A stretch of DNA of 31,769 nucleotides from Stentor coeruleus (taxonomy: Eukaryota > Ciliophora > Heterotrichea > Heterotrichida > Stentoridae). The stretch lies in contig MPUH01000854.1 of assembly GCA_001970955.1 (NCBI GenBank), positions 1 to 31,769 of the forward strand, given 5' to 3'. Made by a program: the position numbers and the translations under genes. The notes beneath the pieces were generated by a model. It had not been told where the DNA came from and did not search any database. It worked only from the letters and a program-made list of their open reading frames with translations. Shown one piece after another: positions 21,538 to 31,139 of the stretch (position 1 is the stretch's first letter; every line of letters starts with the position of its first letter).

Positions 21538-21914
21538 ACTATAATCCATGCTTGTATAAGCAAGAAGCTATCTATAGCTTCTAATATATTTGTATTAAAC
21601 ATAAGATAATATGATTGCATACAACTAGTTAAATAATTTTTAAGCCTTAAGCCACAAAAAAAAAAGATTATAGCTAATTCTCATACTAAATAGAAAACTC
21701 CTTATATTTTCGCTACAATTTTTGATTTGCCTAAAGCTTTATATTATAATTTAGTTTGTACTGATAAAATTTAATATTTTTAACATTTTTGTCAAGCCAT
21801 TTATAATTATGAAATATTCACCTGATAGCCATAAGGCCTTGCCAAAGTGCTTAAAAGCGTTGTTTATATAAAATTTCTAAATGACCTATTCTGATAATCA
21901 CCTGATCACACACT
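21538..21914. other. Intergenic spacer
   Basis: AT-rich, with a homopolymeric A run near 21655-21665. No gene or structured element is recognised. Confidence 0.6.
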
Positions 21915-21920
21915 TATAAT
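21915..21920 (+). promoter_or_regulatory. TATAAT box before the MVP gene
   Basis: TATAAT ends 2 nt before the ATG at 21923. Confidence 0.45.
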
Positions 21921-21922
21921 AA

Positions 21923-24412
21923 ATGGCGGATATCATTAGAATTCCCCCACTGCAATACATCCATATACTTGATACGAATACAAACGTAACCAAGTTGGTA
22001 ACAGGGCCTAAGATTTTTATGAAGCAAGATCATGAGAAGCTTATCTCAGGAAAAGACCCAAAACCCATGATTTCAATCCCACCCAGATGCTATGTGGTTA
22101 TTGCTAACCCAGTCATCAGAAACAAAGATGGAAGCATTAGTGAGGACGAGCATGGGCAGGTAAATGTGCGTCATGGTGATTTAGAAATCAGACTTAATGA
22201 TGAATATCAAGACCCATTCCCACTTTACCCTCGTGAGGAATTACAAGGCGATGTCCAAAAGCTTAGAGTAGTTTCTGCAGATTCAGCACTTCTTATTCAA
22301 GCTGAACGTGAGCATACAGACCAAACAGGTGAAAAGCGTGTGCCAGGTGACCTTTGGTACTTCCGTGGTCCAGGAACTTACACCCCAAGAGTTGATCAAA
22401 CTGTAGCCAAGGAAGTTCCCTTCAGAAAAATCAAAATCAACCAAGCTCTAAGACTCCGTGCTCAAAGAGAACTTGTTGATGCTAATAAAATCACTCGCAA
22501 AGCTGGTGAAGAATGGCTTATCCGCACTCCAGGAGCTTACCTACCAGGAGTATACGAAACTGTAGTCGAAGTTGTTAATGCGAAAATCATAACCGACTAC
22601 TTAGCAATTCATCTTCGTGCAGCAAGAGCTTTTACTGATGTTTATGATATTAAAAGAAATGCAGGAGAAGAATGGCTTATAAATTCAGAACAGAGCTCAG
22701 TGCATATTATTGACGTTTATGAAGAATTTGTACAAGATGTCAAAATCACAGTTCTTGCCAAGAATCAATATTGCATTGTCTTAGACCCTTGGGATGAAAA
22801 ACTTCCAGGAAATCGTTATGGTTACAAGCAACTTAGGACTGGTGAGAATAGATTCTTCTTAATGCCAGGAGAAAGCTTGGAAGGAGGAATAAAAAACACT
22901 TATGTCCTTTCAGATGATGAAGCTCTACTTCTTAAAGCTAAAGAAGCCTTTGATATTGATGGAGATAATAAAAAACCTGGAGATCGTTGGATGATTAATG
23001 GTCCTTGCTCATATATTCCTCCTGTACAAGTTGAGGTCTTAGCTGTGAGGAAAGCAATTCCTCTTCATGTTAATGAAGGTATTTACGTTAGAGATATTCG
23101 CACTGGTACTGTAAGAAGTGAAATCGGACACTCTTATATGCTTAAGGCCCATGAAGAACTTTGGGAAATGCCTCTTAGTGATGTTGTTGAGAAACTTCTT
23201 GAAGAAGCTGGCCAGAAAAGAGTTGACAAGACCCGTGTTGTCACTTATAAATGCCCTGCTAACTGTGTTGTTCAGATTTATGACTATAGCAAAAAACAAA
23301 GCAGATGTGTTTGTGGCCCTGACTTAGTTATGTTAAAACCAGATGAACAATTCACTGTTAATGTCTTATCAGGAGGTAAACCTAAAAGAGTTGGTGTTGT
23401 TAAAACTTTACATCTTCAACTAGGTCCTGACTTTAGCACTGATGTAATTGAAGTTGATACTTCAGACCATGCAAGACTTAGACTCCAACTTTCATACAAT
23501 TGGAAATTCAATGTCGATAAAGATAAAGAAGAAAGCTTTAAGAAAGTCTTCCAGGTCAGAGACTTTATTGGAAACATCTGTAATTACATGGCTTCCAGAG
23601 TTAGAGGAGTTGTAGCCAGTTGTAGTTTCGACCACTTCCACAGAGAGTCTGCAAAAATCATCAGAAAGTCAATCTTCGGATTTGACGATGCAGGGAAAAT
23701 TAATGACAAGTTTGACTTCCCAGAAAATGGTTTGATTATTACCAATGTCGATATTCAGAGCATTGAGCCTGTTGAAAAGCAAACCAAAGAACGTCTTCAG
23801 GAATCAGTAACATTAGCTATTGAAATCACTACTCAAAACGAAGAAGCCAAAGCTAGACATGCTTCAGAAAGACAAGCTCAAGAAGCATTAGGTCAATTAG
23901 AAAAACTAAGAATTGAAAATCAAGCTAAGGTTGAAGAAGAAAATAATAAACTTTACCAATTGAGAAGCGATACAGAAATTGTGCAAATTGAAGGAGAAGC
24001 ACTTGCTAGAGCTAAAGCTGAAGCTGAAAAAAGTAAAATTAAGGCTCAATCTGTTGTTGATGCAGCTGAATTAAGAAGCAAAGCTGAGAAACTATCTAAG
24101 GAAAATGAAATTATCGCTATAAAGAGCAAACAACAAATTGAGGTAGAATTCCAGAAAAAGAAAGATGAACTTGAGATAAACAAGGCCAAGCAGCTAGCAG
24201 AGATAGAGTCGAACAAGTTTAAGGAGACTATCGGCTCGATTGGACCTGAAACTTTAGTAGCTCTATCAGAAGCCGGGCCCAAGCTGCAGGCCGAGCTTTT
24301 GCAGGGCCTGGGATTGACTGGTTACTTGATGATGGATTCTGATAATCCTATCAATTTATTCAATACTGCCCAAGGCTTACTAGGCATGGGCGGAAATGAA
24401 AGTACTGAGTAA
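21923..24412 (+). CDS. MVP: Major vault protein, 829 aa
   Basis: This is the structural protein of vaults, the large barrel-shaped cytoplasmic ribonucleoprotein shells. Many MVP chains line up to form the whole wall. The N-terminal two-thirds carries the MVP repeats (recurring GEEWLI, GPGTYTPR, RLRAQREL). It then shows the SPFH/band-7-like shoulder domain (about residues 500-640, LGPDFSTDVIEVDTSDHARL). A long Ala/Glu/Lys-rich cap helix follows (about 640-780), then the conserved cap end (NPINLFNTAQGLLGMG). The animal protein is somewhat longer (about 890), and the difference lies mainly in loops and the cap helix. The start is clear: MADIIRIPPLQYIHILD matches the conserved N-terminus and follows a TATAAT box. 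It is an intact, single-exon gene. A foldable, GC-richer stretch lies about 460 nt downstream. Confidence 0.98.
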   Translation: MADIIRIPPLQYIHILDTNTNVTKLVTGPKIFMKQDHEKLISGKDPKPMISIPPRCYVVIANPVIRNKDGSISEDEHGQVNVRHGDLEIRLNDEYQDPFPLYPREELQGDVQKLRVVSADSALLIQAEREHTDQTGEKRVPGDLWYFRGPGTYTPRVDQTVAKEVPFRKIKINQALRLRAQRELVDANKITRKAGEEWLIRTPGAYLPGVYETVVEVVNAKIITDYLAIHLRAARAFTDVYDIKRNAGEEWLINSEQSSVHIIDVYEEFVQDVKITVLAKNQYCIVLDPWDEKLPGNRYGYKQLRTGENRFFLMPGESLEGGIKNTYVLSDDEALLLKAKEAFDIDGDNKKPGDRWMINGPCSYIPPVQVEVLAVRKAIPLHVNEGIYVRDIRTGTVRSEIGHSYMLKAHEELWEMPLSDVVEKLLEEAGQKRVDKTRVVTYKCPANCVVQIYDYSKKQSRCVCGPDLVMLKPDEQFTVNVLSGGKPKRVGVVKTLHLQLGPDFSTDVIEVDTSDHARLRLQLSYNWKFNVDKDKEESFKKVFQVRDFIGNICNYMASRVRGVVASCSFDHFHRESAKIIRKSIFGFDDAGKINDKFDFPENGLIITNVDIQSIEPVEKQTKERLQESVTLAIEITTQNEEAKARHASERQAQEALGQLEKLRIENQAKVEEENNKLYQLRSDTEIVQIEGEALARAKAEAEKSKIKAQSVVDAAELRSKAEKLSKENEIIAIKSKQQIEVEFQKKKDELEINKAKQLAEIESNKFKETIGSIGPETLVALSEAGPKLQAELLQGLGLTGYLMMDSDNPINLFNTAQGLLGMGGNESTE

Positions 24413-24875
24413 CTTAGTTTAGTTAGTCTAATTAGAATTTAGAAAGATGAGTTTTTATACAGTATCTATTTTATGTTATATATAATAGCTATTTAGCGTA
24501 AAAGTTAATCCCTGTACTTCTAATTTTTGAAGCTAAGCAATATATTGCAATAAAGATTGATTTTTAAATTAAAGTATTTGTTTCTATTTGAAATAGTTTA
24601 TAAACTTCCCAAAAATATTGGTGATTATTTTCCTATTAGCATATGTTTTAAGGGTTGAGAAGAATGAAATTAAAGATTTTTTAGTTGTAAGTCAAATAGG
24701 AGAAAAGATTAAGTCAGTTTCATTAGGCATATCAAAAATTTAAGAGTTTAAAAATAAATGCAATCTCCTAGTTGAAAATTTTGATATTTTTTAAGCAGAT
24801 AAAATTTTTCATGTTTTCAAGTAAATTAATCATATACTGTTGTTTTTAATATAAGAATGCTAAAATGAATAGACT
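24413..24875. other. Intergenic spacer 3' of MVP
   Basis: AT-rich with no gene seen, leading into the structured segment at 24876. Confidence 0.55.
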
Positions 24876-24976
24876 ATAGTTGCGTGTTACATAGCCCTCA
24901 ACCGGTTCAAGCGCCCATATAGGAAAATATGTAGGGCAGAGATTAAAGCAGAGCTAAAAAATTTCCTGCAACTGAT
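24876..24976 (+). ncRNA. Candidate structured non-coding RNA
   Basis: This is a GC-richer island in AT-rich intergenic DNA. Its ends pair: AGTTGC (24878-24883) with GCAACT (24968-24973), extendable by AT/AT across a bulged G. Inside, GCCC-ATATA pairs with TATGT-a-GGGC (24913-24921 with 24928-24937), giving nine pairs with one bulged A around a GGAAAA loop. A sequence close to a Pol III box B lies at 24904-24914 (GGTTCAAGCGC), and a poor box A-like match lies near 24877. The first TTTT run downstream is near 25040. It is not a tRNA, and I could not match it to U snRNA, SRP, RNase P or telomerase RNA. The strand is assigned from the box B-like match only. Function unknown. Confidence 0.4.
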
Positions 24977-25083
24977 CATATATATTTCAGCCTCTAGATT
25001 AAGAACAATCACAAGTTTAAAAGTAATCTATAGAAGATATTTTAGAAAAATTAATTTCCACTTAATTGCCATTCAAAAGCGTA

Positions 25084-25103
25084 ACAGATATTTAACGATC
25101 TGT
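25084..25103. other. Small hairpin
   Basis: ACAGAT (25084-25089) pairs with ATCTGT (25098-25103) around an 8-nt loop. It lies between the candidate RNA and the next gene. It could belong to the same transcript or be chance. Confidence 0.35.
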
Positions 25104-25262
25104 CAGTGTTCTTGATTCTGTTGTGTGAGTAAGTAATATAATTTCTGAAATTAAAGAAAATGTAATAAAAATTGCTTTCAAAAAGCAGGCTTTCCGGTTA
25201 AAGTGCGGTTTTCCAACTATTAATTATAAATAATAATTTTAAAATAACTAGCCTTAACAATA

Positions 25263-25268
25263 TATAAT
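25263..25268 (+). promoter_or_regulatory. TATAAT box before the WD40-type gene
   Basis: TATAAT ends 3 nt before the ATG at 25272, supporting the short first exon. Confidence 0.45.
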
Positions 25269-25271
25269 ATA

Positions 25272-26657
25272 ATGATTTTCAAAGAAGAGTTTCCAGTAAC
25301 TAAAAATCGAGGATCATATAAGCTCACACTGTTCGACAAGCAGAGGCTTCCAGTATCACCAATGAACACTTGGGTATTTAACATATAGAGCATGAACATA
25401 CTATCAGTAAACCTCGAAGTAAATGAAATTTATATGTGTGATAATGACGTTCTATCAATTCTCGAATTCAGTCCAGGCTTTTTTATCAAACACAAACAGT
25501 CCATAACAATGCCTCAGTCTCGAAACATCCAATCACGAATCAACCATATTATGTTAGACAAATCGTACGAGGAGCAAGTACTTGTAATTCTGACCCAGTC
25601 TTCTGCAATATTTATATTCTTTCCTCAGAACTGGGATAGAAGTCCTTTAAAAATTGATAATCACTTAGACGAATTCGATGACAATTCGGTATGGAGTTGT
25701 GCTATTTACGGAAAAACGTTAGCAGTAGGCAGCAACACTCATGAAATTTCTTTATGGGATCTAGACACTCAAACACGTAAACGACTTCGACTTCACGATC
25801 ACAACATCCCCTGCTTGGATTATAACAGTAATGGAGCTTTGGCTAGTACAAGTATTGACAGTGGTATTGCAGTTTATACTGAAGGAAGTCGTATTTTGTA
25901 TACTAAACCTTGCACTGAGTGGGGTTGGGGTATTAAATGGATTCCTAGAAACTCAGTTTGTATTGTGAAAAGCATGCCAACAACTAATATGAGTGATTTA
26001 ACAGGACGGTATAGATCTTCACTACCTACAACTTATTATAATGTCTATGCAGATATTAGAGGACAGTTCGATATTGCCCATGCTGGACAATACTTTCATG
26101 CATTAACTAGAAGAATTCAAGGACTTCCAGATTTCAGTGAAAGCGAAAGTGAAGAATATTTATTAGACTCAGAAATGTTGCTTGATAAAGAAGAAGATGA
26201 AACTCAAGAATTAGATGATTTTTTGATTATACAAACATCTAAAAGTACAGTTCATCTTATTGATCCTAGTATATCAACAGGTAAAGAAAATAATGTTTCA
26301 AATATGCATGTTCTTGCTGTTTTTATTCCATCTTTGCAAATACTTCCTGGAAATTTTTCTAGGCTTTCTTTGCTGCAGATTATTCCTGAATTTTCTTTGT
26401 GTATTATTGGTAATCAGTTTGGACCTGAAATTATACTTTTGAGAATTTGCAAGATGAAAAACCCTGGGAATAGATTGGGATGGGACTATGGCTTTCGTGT
26501 TGAGATCCCGATAATCCTTGATGGAAGAATTTTAGCTTTGAGTCAAAGTAACTATAATGATTATGCATTTATCTTTGCATTGACTGAGAGCATGACATTT
26601 TATACTTTCAAAATCACTAAACATGAAGTAGAAAAAATGAATGAAATTAGAATATAA
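25272..26657 (+). CDS. WD40-type beta-propeller protein, 456 aa
   Basis: Coding sequence is join(25272..25373, 25389..26657). A 34-codon first exon (MIFKEEFPVTKNRGSYKL...) is joined through a 15-nt intron to the main frame, so the ATG at 25392 is probably internal. WD-like repeats are visible in the first half, such as KTLAVGSNTHEISLWDLDT and GALASTSIDSGIAVYTEG. They are followed by an unusual WGWGIKWIP motif and an acidic insert (about residues 280-310, SESESEEY to EEDETQEL). The second half continues with weaker propeller-like strands. It is probably a scaffold for protein-protein contacts. The WGWG motif and layout vaguely recall the CRT10-type WD40 family, but I cannot confirm that. It converges on the nucleoside hydrolase gene, with about 350 nt between the stops. 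Confidence 0.78.
25374..25388 (+). other. 15-nt intron in the WD40-type gene
   Basis: The sequence is GTATTTAACATATAG, lying between codons. It carries an in-frame stop that separates the upstream ATG from the main frame. An A lies at position 10, as in the other three introns. Confidence 0.85.
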
Positions 26658-26914
26658 TAATTAGATTGGATTCTTGGTTGATTAATTTTTTATAACTCTA
26701 ATTTAATTATCATCTATATCTTTGTATAGTTATATAAGATTTGATTGAAGAAGATAAAATTTTATAGCTTATGGAAATATTAAATTATAATGTTTTATAC
26801 TATTTACAATGTTTAAGGTTATCTTTTACTTTATTTATAAATCTACTTATATTTGATTATTCATAAAATCACTGGAAAAAAGTTTTTAAATTCGATGTAT
26901 TCCCTCTATTAAAG

Positions 26915-26936
26915 AGTGCGAAGGCTCTTCGCCACT
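26915..26936. other. GC-rich hairpin between convergent genes
   Basis: AGTG-CGAAG, loop GCT, CTTCG-c-CACT forms nine pairs with one bulged C. It is followed by a T-rich stretch. It lies between the stops of two convergent genes, 75 nt from the nucleoside hydrolase end, and is the only GC-rich piece of this spacer. A 3'-end or termination role is inferred from position. Confidence 0.5.
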
Positions 26937-27010
26937 GACTTCGCTGTTTGCTTTTTGATATAAAATGACTGAAAAGGGCAAAAATAATAACATAAAATAA
27001 GATAAATTGT

Positions 27011-28019
27011 TTAGTTAATAGATCTTATGAATAGATTCATAATTTTTTCCATATCTAAACTTTCAATAACCCTAATGTTTGGCTGCTTAATTTTTTTGTT
27101 GAATTCCTTCATATCATATTGCCTCCAGTTAATAATTGTCATCCCTCGTGTCAAATTTCCTGAAAGCTCTACATATCCTTCTCTGATTGAACTTTTCTTA
27201 ACAATAGTTGGATCTACAGCTATTGCAACAGCAACTGGGTCACAGAAAAAAACAGTGCTTCTTCCTTCATGAATCTTAGTTATATTCTTGATAAATTCCC
27301 CAGCTTTTGACCTCCCTGATAAGTACTGATTTAGGAATTCTAATGAAAATTGATGCTCTGGAGCTGAGCATGTTTCCCAAGGGAGAAGTTCAATACAAGG
27401 AAATCTTTCAAAAACAATATAAGCTGCTTCTGGATCACACCAAGCATTGAACTCGGAAGTTATTCTTCTATTCCCTTCTGCATGGACTGCTCCACCCATA
27501 GCAAGAACCCTTTTGAATTTTTGTGGAAGACTAGGATCAATAGCTACAGCCAATGCAAGATTAGTTAGAGGGCCAATCGTCACAATGCTAATCTCACCAG
27601 GATATGCATTTGCATAGTCTATAATTGCTTGAACAGAACTTTTGTTTTCAGGTTGGAGTGGGTTTTCTGGTTCGCGGTTTTCCCAGTAATTATTAAGACC
27701 ATCATTTCCATGAATATTTCTTGCTGTTGCTAACTCAGCTACTAAAGGTCTTTCACTACCTTTGTAAAACGGTGTTGAAGCTTCGCATATTTTTATTGTT
27801 TCTGCGGTGTTTTTTATAACTTGTGGGAGTCCAACATTTCCNAGCTTCGCATATTTTTATTGTTTCTGCGGTGTTTTTTATAACTTGTGGGAGTCCAACA
27901 TTTCCGGCAACAGTAGTGATTGCCACAACTTCTATTTCAGGCGATTTCAAAGCAAGAATGAGAGCTTGGCAGTCATCAACTCCTGCATCTGTATCTATAA
28001 TCCAGTAATTTCTAAACAT
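27011..28019 (-). CDS. Inosine/uridine-preferring nucleoside hydrolase, frame broken by assembly duplication
   Basis: The enzyme splits the N-glycosidic bond of ribonucleosides to give free base and ribose, a nucleoside salvage step common in protists. The N-terminal metal-binding motif DTDAGVDD is at residues 9-16. Further family signatures are GNVGL, the central VTIGPLTNLALA and MGGAV, NAWCDPEAA, and CDPVAVAIAVDP near the end. The span of 1009 nt contains a 64-nt duplication around the N at 27842. Subtracting 64 leaves 945 nt, exactly 314 codons plus a stop, which is the usual family length (about 310-330). The gene is therefore almost certainly intact in the organism. The start is the ATG at 28017-28019, giving the expected MFRNYWIIDTD. 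It is the only complete minus-strand gene in the window. Confidence 0.93.
27779..27905. repeat. 63-bp duplication around N at 27842
   Basis: 27779-27841 and 27843-27905 are identical and separated by one N. The 64-nt excess frameshifts the nucleoside hydrolase, and removing it restores a single frame of normal length. Confidence 0.92.
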
Positions 28020-28821
28020 ATATAATTATCATTTCCATGATAAAAAATTGCCCATCTTGAATATGCTATTTTGTTTGAATTATAGTGATTTTAAACTTAA
28101 ATTATGTTACACCTTCATATACTCCGTATTGCCTAAAACTCTTACTAAAATAATATCTTAATAATTTTATTTGCCTTATAAAAATGCCCAAAAAGCTTAA
28201 ATTTTAAATACCAAAAATCAAATCTACAAACCTTGCCGAAAATCATAACCATATCATGGATAATCCTAAATAACTATAATCAAAATCCTAAAAAACAAGT
28301 AAACCTTTAACTCCAACCACAAAATACAATAAATCCAATCAGTTTATTATATGCAAGCATAAATATATAAATGACAGAAGAAAATTTAATAAAATTCCTC
28401 TCAGAAGAAAGTGATAAATAATGTAGTGAGTCTGTAAAAGTAAAAAAATACTTCGACATTTAGATTTGTGGTGGAAAGACACAAATGTAAAGCCATCAAA
28501 TAAATTATCTAATCCAGAAACACCAAAATTTCATATAAGAGTTGTGAGAAATTGAAATTATCTCACAAGAAGTATGCCAAGTATTTTCTATATAGGCATT
28601 ATAATTCAAATAACTAAAGCTGGAACAATTCTCCTAACAACAAAAAGTCATAAAATTAAAAAAATCTAAAGCCCCAGATATCAAAGCTAGATGATTAGCT
28701 TCATTTTAATAATTATAAAAATGAAGAACTTAATTGAAATAAGAAGTTTATCTCAATACACATATATTTATAACTTTAGTCGTAAAAGCTTAGTTTTATA
28801 TCCTATAACTATAATTATGCA
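28020..28821. other. Intergenic, no intact gene
   Basis: AT-rich. A short ATG-led frame at 28371 (MTEENLIKFLSEESDK) has a TATATAA directly before it, like real genes here, but it stops after 16 codons. Downstream frames are full of stops at about the density expected by chance. It may be gene debris, and no product can be supported. Confidence 0.4.
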
Positions 28822-29214
28822 TGGGCTAGCCAAATTCATGTTGATGATAATTTCCTCAGAATATTAATTTGGTAGCCTGCCTTATATATTTCATAAAGTA
28901 GTTCAACTAACGCTGGGCTAGCCAAAATCATGTTGATGATAATTTCCTCAGAGCATTAATTTGTTAGCCCGCCTTATTTATTTCATAAAGTAGTTCAACT
29001 AACAAACTTATGCCTGGGCTAGCCAAATTCATGTTGATGATAATTTTCTCAGAGCATTNTTCATGTTGATGATAATTTTCTCAGAGCATTAATTTGGTAG
29101 CCCCCTTATATATTTTATAAAGTAGTTCAACTAACACACTTATTGCTGGGTTAACTAGATTAATGCCAATAATAGTTTCTCAGAGCTAAAATTTGGGAGC
29201 CCGCCTTGTATATT
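28822..29214. repeat. Array of four hairpin-forming repeats of about 100 bp
   Basis: Units begin at 28822, 28914, 29015 and 29147 with TGGG(C/T)TA. They share GGGCTAGCCAAATTCATG, then TTGATGATAATTT, CTCAGA, ATTTGGTAGCC and TTCATAAAGTAGTTCAACTA. In unit 1, GGCTA-g-CCAAATT (28824-28836) pairs with AATTTGG-TAGCC (28866-28877), giving twelve pairs with one bulged G around a 29-nt loop. Unit 3 pairs equally well, units 2 and 4 less so. Unit 4 is the most diverged. Unit 3 is lengthened by a 31-bp assembly duplication around the N at 29059. Confidence 0.85.
29028..29090. repeat. 31-bp duplication around N at 29059
   Basis: 29028-29058 and 29060-29090 are identical and separated by the N. It lies inside the third unit of the hairpin repeat array. 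Without it the unit spacing would be about 100 bp, like its neighbours. Confidence 0.85.
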
Positions 29215-29283
29215 TATTATATTCAAAATATATGAAAAACTTATTACAAAAATACTGTGTTATGAAAAGAAGCATTGACTACT

Positions 29284-29496
29284 AGTTTGTGTAAGAACAA
29301 AGTGAATTCATTTGCTGAATGTGATCTTGGAAGTGCATGTAATCAATGAAATTGTATTGTCCAATTATCACTACCTCAAAGATAAAATTCTTATACGAAA
29401 TTAGCTTATGAGCCAGATCTTATACGAAATGGAATCTGTCAAGCGTCTTTAGAACCTACTAGAGGAGTTCAACCAAAACTTGCTGATTGTGTATGA
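29284..29496 (+). pseudogene. Possible decayed cysteine-rich gene fragment
   Basis: One frame reads SLCKNKVNSFAECDLGSACN, then, past a TGA and a TAA, NSYTKLAYEPDLIRNGICQA and PTRGVQPKLADCV. It has five spaced cysteines, and the segment is visibly less AT-rich than its surroundings. There is no start codon, and two internal stops are present. It looks like the remnant of an extracellular Cys-rich protein, but no family can be named. It could also be chance. Confidence 0.35.
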
Positions 29497-30612
29497 AGCG
29501 TAAATTATTATATAAGCTATTTCTAGCAATTTTGAAGGAAAAACTATGATATGATATATTAAAGCATACTTTTAAGAAATAAATAGGAATGAATGATGTC
29601 TAGTTCTAACAACATTTATTTATTAGAAAGATATTTTAAGCATAATTATTTTTGAATGTTTTAAAATAAATAATTATGATGATGGAGTTATAAGATGCTA
29701 AAAAACAATTAATTATTATAGTTTCAAATTAAAAAATTCGCATATATTTAATGTATTTTTTAGGTTATTTCAATAACTTGAGGGTATGATTTAAAATTTC
29801 ATATGATATATGATAAGCAATTATACATATTATTGATTGAATGATTAATCTAGCAATACTGACTTAAGTGGGAATTTTTTTGAATCACTCAAATCTATCC
29901 AAGTTACAGAGAGTTAATAAAAATATATGCGATTCAATTGGGAAATTTGATTATATATACAAATCTAAATAAATAGGTATCTATTCAAGTTTTTAAAAAA
30001 ATATGAGATGAGTAAATCAGCTATGAGAATAGTTATAGATTTATGTTTACTTGAAAGAATATATCACTCACTGTTTTGAATTCTGTGCCAAATTTCTATT
30101 ACTCACAGATTGTGAGAAAAAATTCCAATTCTCCGTTAATATTAGTTATTCTTTTCTTTGTGCTCTATCACTATTCCACAGTTAGATTCTTGCTTAAAAT
30201 TTTGCCATCAAGACTAAACAAGTTTAATTTGCTTCTTTACCAGTTTTTACTACAAAATAACTGAAAGAAATGCTTTTTCTAATTTTAATGATTTCTTTAA
30301 TTATCTGACGAACAATTCATTCTGGTTTGCTTTAATTTATTTTCGTGATTTTTTTTGCAGTTTGAGTAGCGCTTTATGATATTAAAACATTATGCTTAAT
30401 AAAATAATCCAAACCAAGAATTCTACTTGAAAACTACTTAAATTTTATCAAAATAGAATAGTTGCCAGGAATAAATAAGAATTCGATGAACTATAAAGAC
30501 TATATTTATATCTAAAATTATCAATAAATTGTAATTGATGTTGATGCAAATAACTAATATTTAATTTACAAAATTGCATATCTAACCTTTTAATAAAGTT
30601 TTCTATTAGAAA
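29497..30612. other. Intergenic, no gene supported
   Basis: AT-rich. Short open stretches on both strands near 30076-30264 and 30448-30654 have no start context or protein-like composition that I would trust. Confidence 0.5.
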
Positions 30613-30960
30613 ATGCCTAAACCTAATACAAATTATCTGTATTTTTCTAAACAAATCTTTAAATTAATAAATGAGTTTGATTTATTTAACTGCAAAGCAA
30701 TTGAACTTAAGGTAGCTCATAAAATTAATACAAAATGCTTTCAATGATGCTAATTCTGAAATCATTAAGTTGGTTAATATCATGATTATAGAGATTTATT
30801 ATTGTCTAAAAAAAATTTAGCTTATTTAAATGAGGAAAAAAATAGGTTAAGAAATTTAATATTAAACAACCAGAATAAAGAAATTGAAAATATAATGTCT
30901 TAGATAAATACATGTGCTCAGTATGCCAACAAGCACTCCATAGAATTACTTTAATCTCTT
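30613..30960 (+). pseudogene. Frameshifted gene remnant, helical N-terminus then CxxC segment
   Basis: An ATG-led frame gives 44 codons (MPKPNTNYLYFSKQIFKLI ... KVAHKINTKCFQ) and stops. The next frame continues AFNDANSEIIKLVN. A third gives the coiled-coil-like DLLLSKKNLAYLNEEKNRLR to KEIENIMS. A further shift near 30900 reads LDKYMCSVCQQALHRI, a CxxC context reminiscent of a RING or similar zinc-binding segment. At least three frame changes are needed, none at a 15-nt GT-AG intron, so I read it as a decayed gene. It sits just upstream of the Cys-rich/WD40 gene at 31150. Whether the two are related cannot be judged here. Confidence 0.45.
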
Positions 30961-31139
30961 CCATAATCCTAATTAGATAAAATATTAAGACTAGAGCCTA
31001 AATATCTCCCTTAACTCTACTAGTTACTGCTAAGGTGTTGCAAATATGCTAAAAAGTTTATAGGATATTAGAATGATGCCAATTCATAGCGAAAATTCTC
31101 CCGACAGAGTTGATAGAAGGGCATGAAAAAAGACATATT

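Noticed and set aside
24900..24940. tRNA gene suggested by the box B-like sequence
   Set aside because: No acceptor, anticodon or D arms can be drawn around it, and the pairing found is incompatible with a cloverleaf.
25201..25211. AAGTGCGGT, identical to the Haemophilus DNA uptake signal core
   Set aside because: A single 9-mer in a eukaryotic spacer with no bacterial genes around it is coincidence.
28371..28812. A long frame that reads like protein if TAA/TAG were Gln and TGA were Trp, suggesting a gene with a variant ciliate code
   Set aside because: About 17 stops in 147 codons, of all three kinds, is close to what random AT-rich DNA gives. No stop type is depleted, another frame looks equally protein-like, and every conserved gene here uses the standard code.
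28837..28865. TGATGA in the hairpin-array loops, read as a C/D snoRNA C box
   Set aside because: No CTGA D box lies on the same strand in the right place, and the strong closing stem does not match the C/D layout.
30076..30264. 62-residue plus-strand frame
   Set aside because: No start context, AT-rich composition and hydrophobic low complexity. It is as likely to be chance as to be coding.
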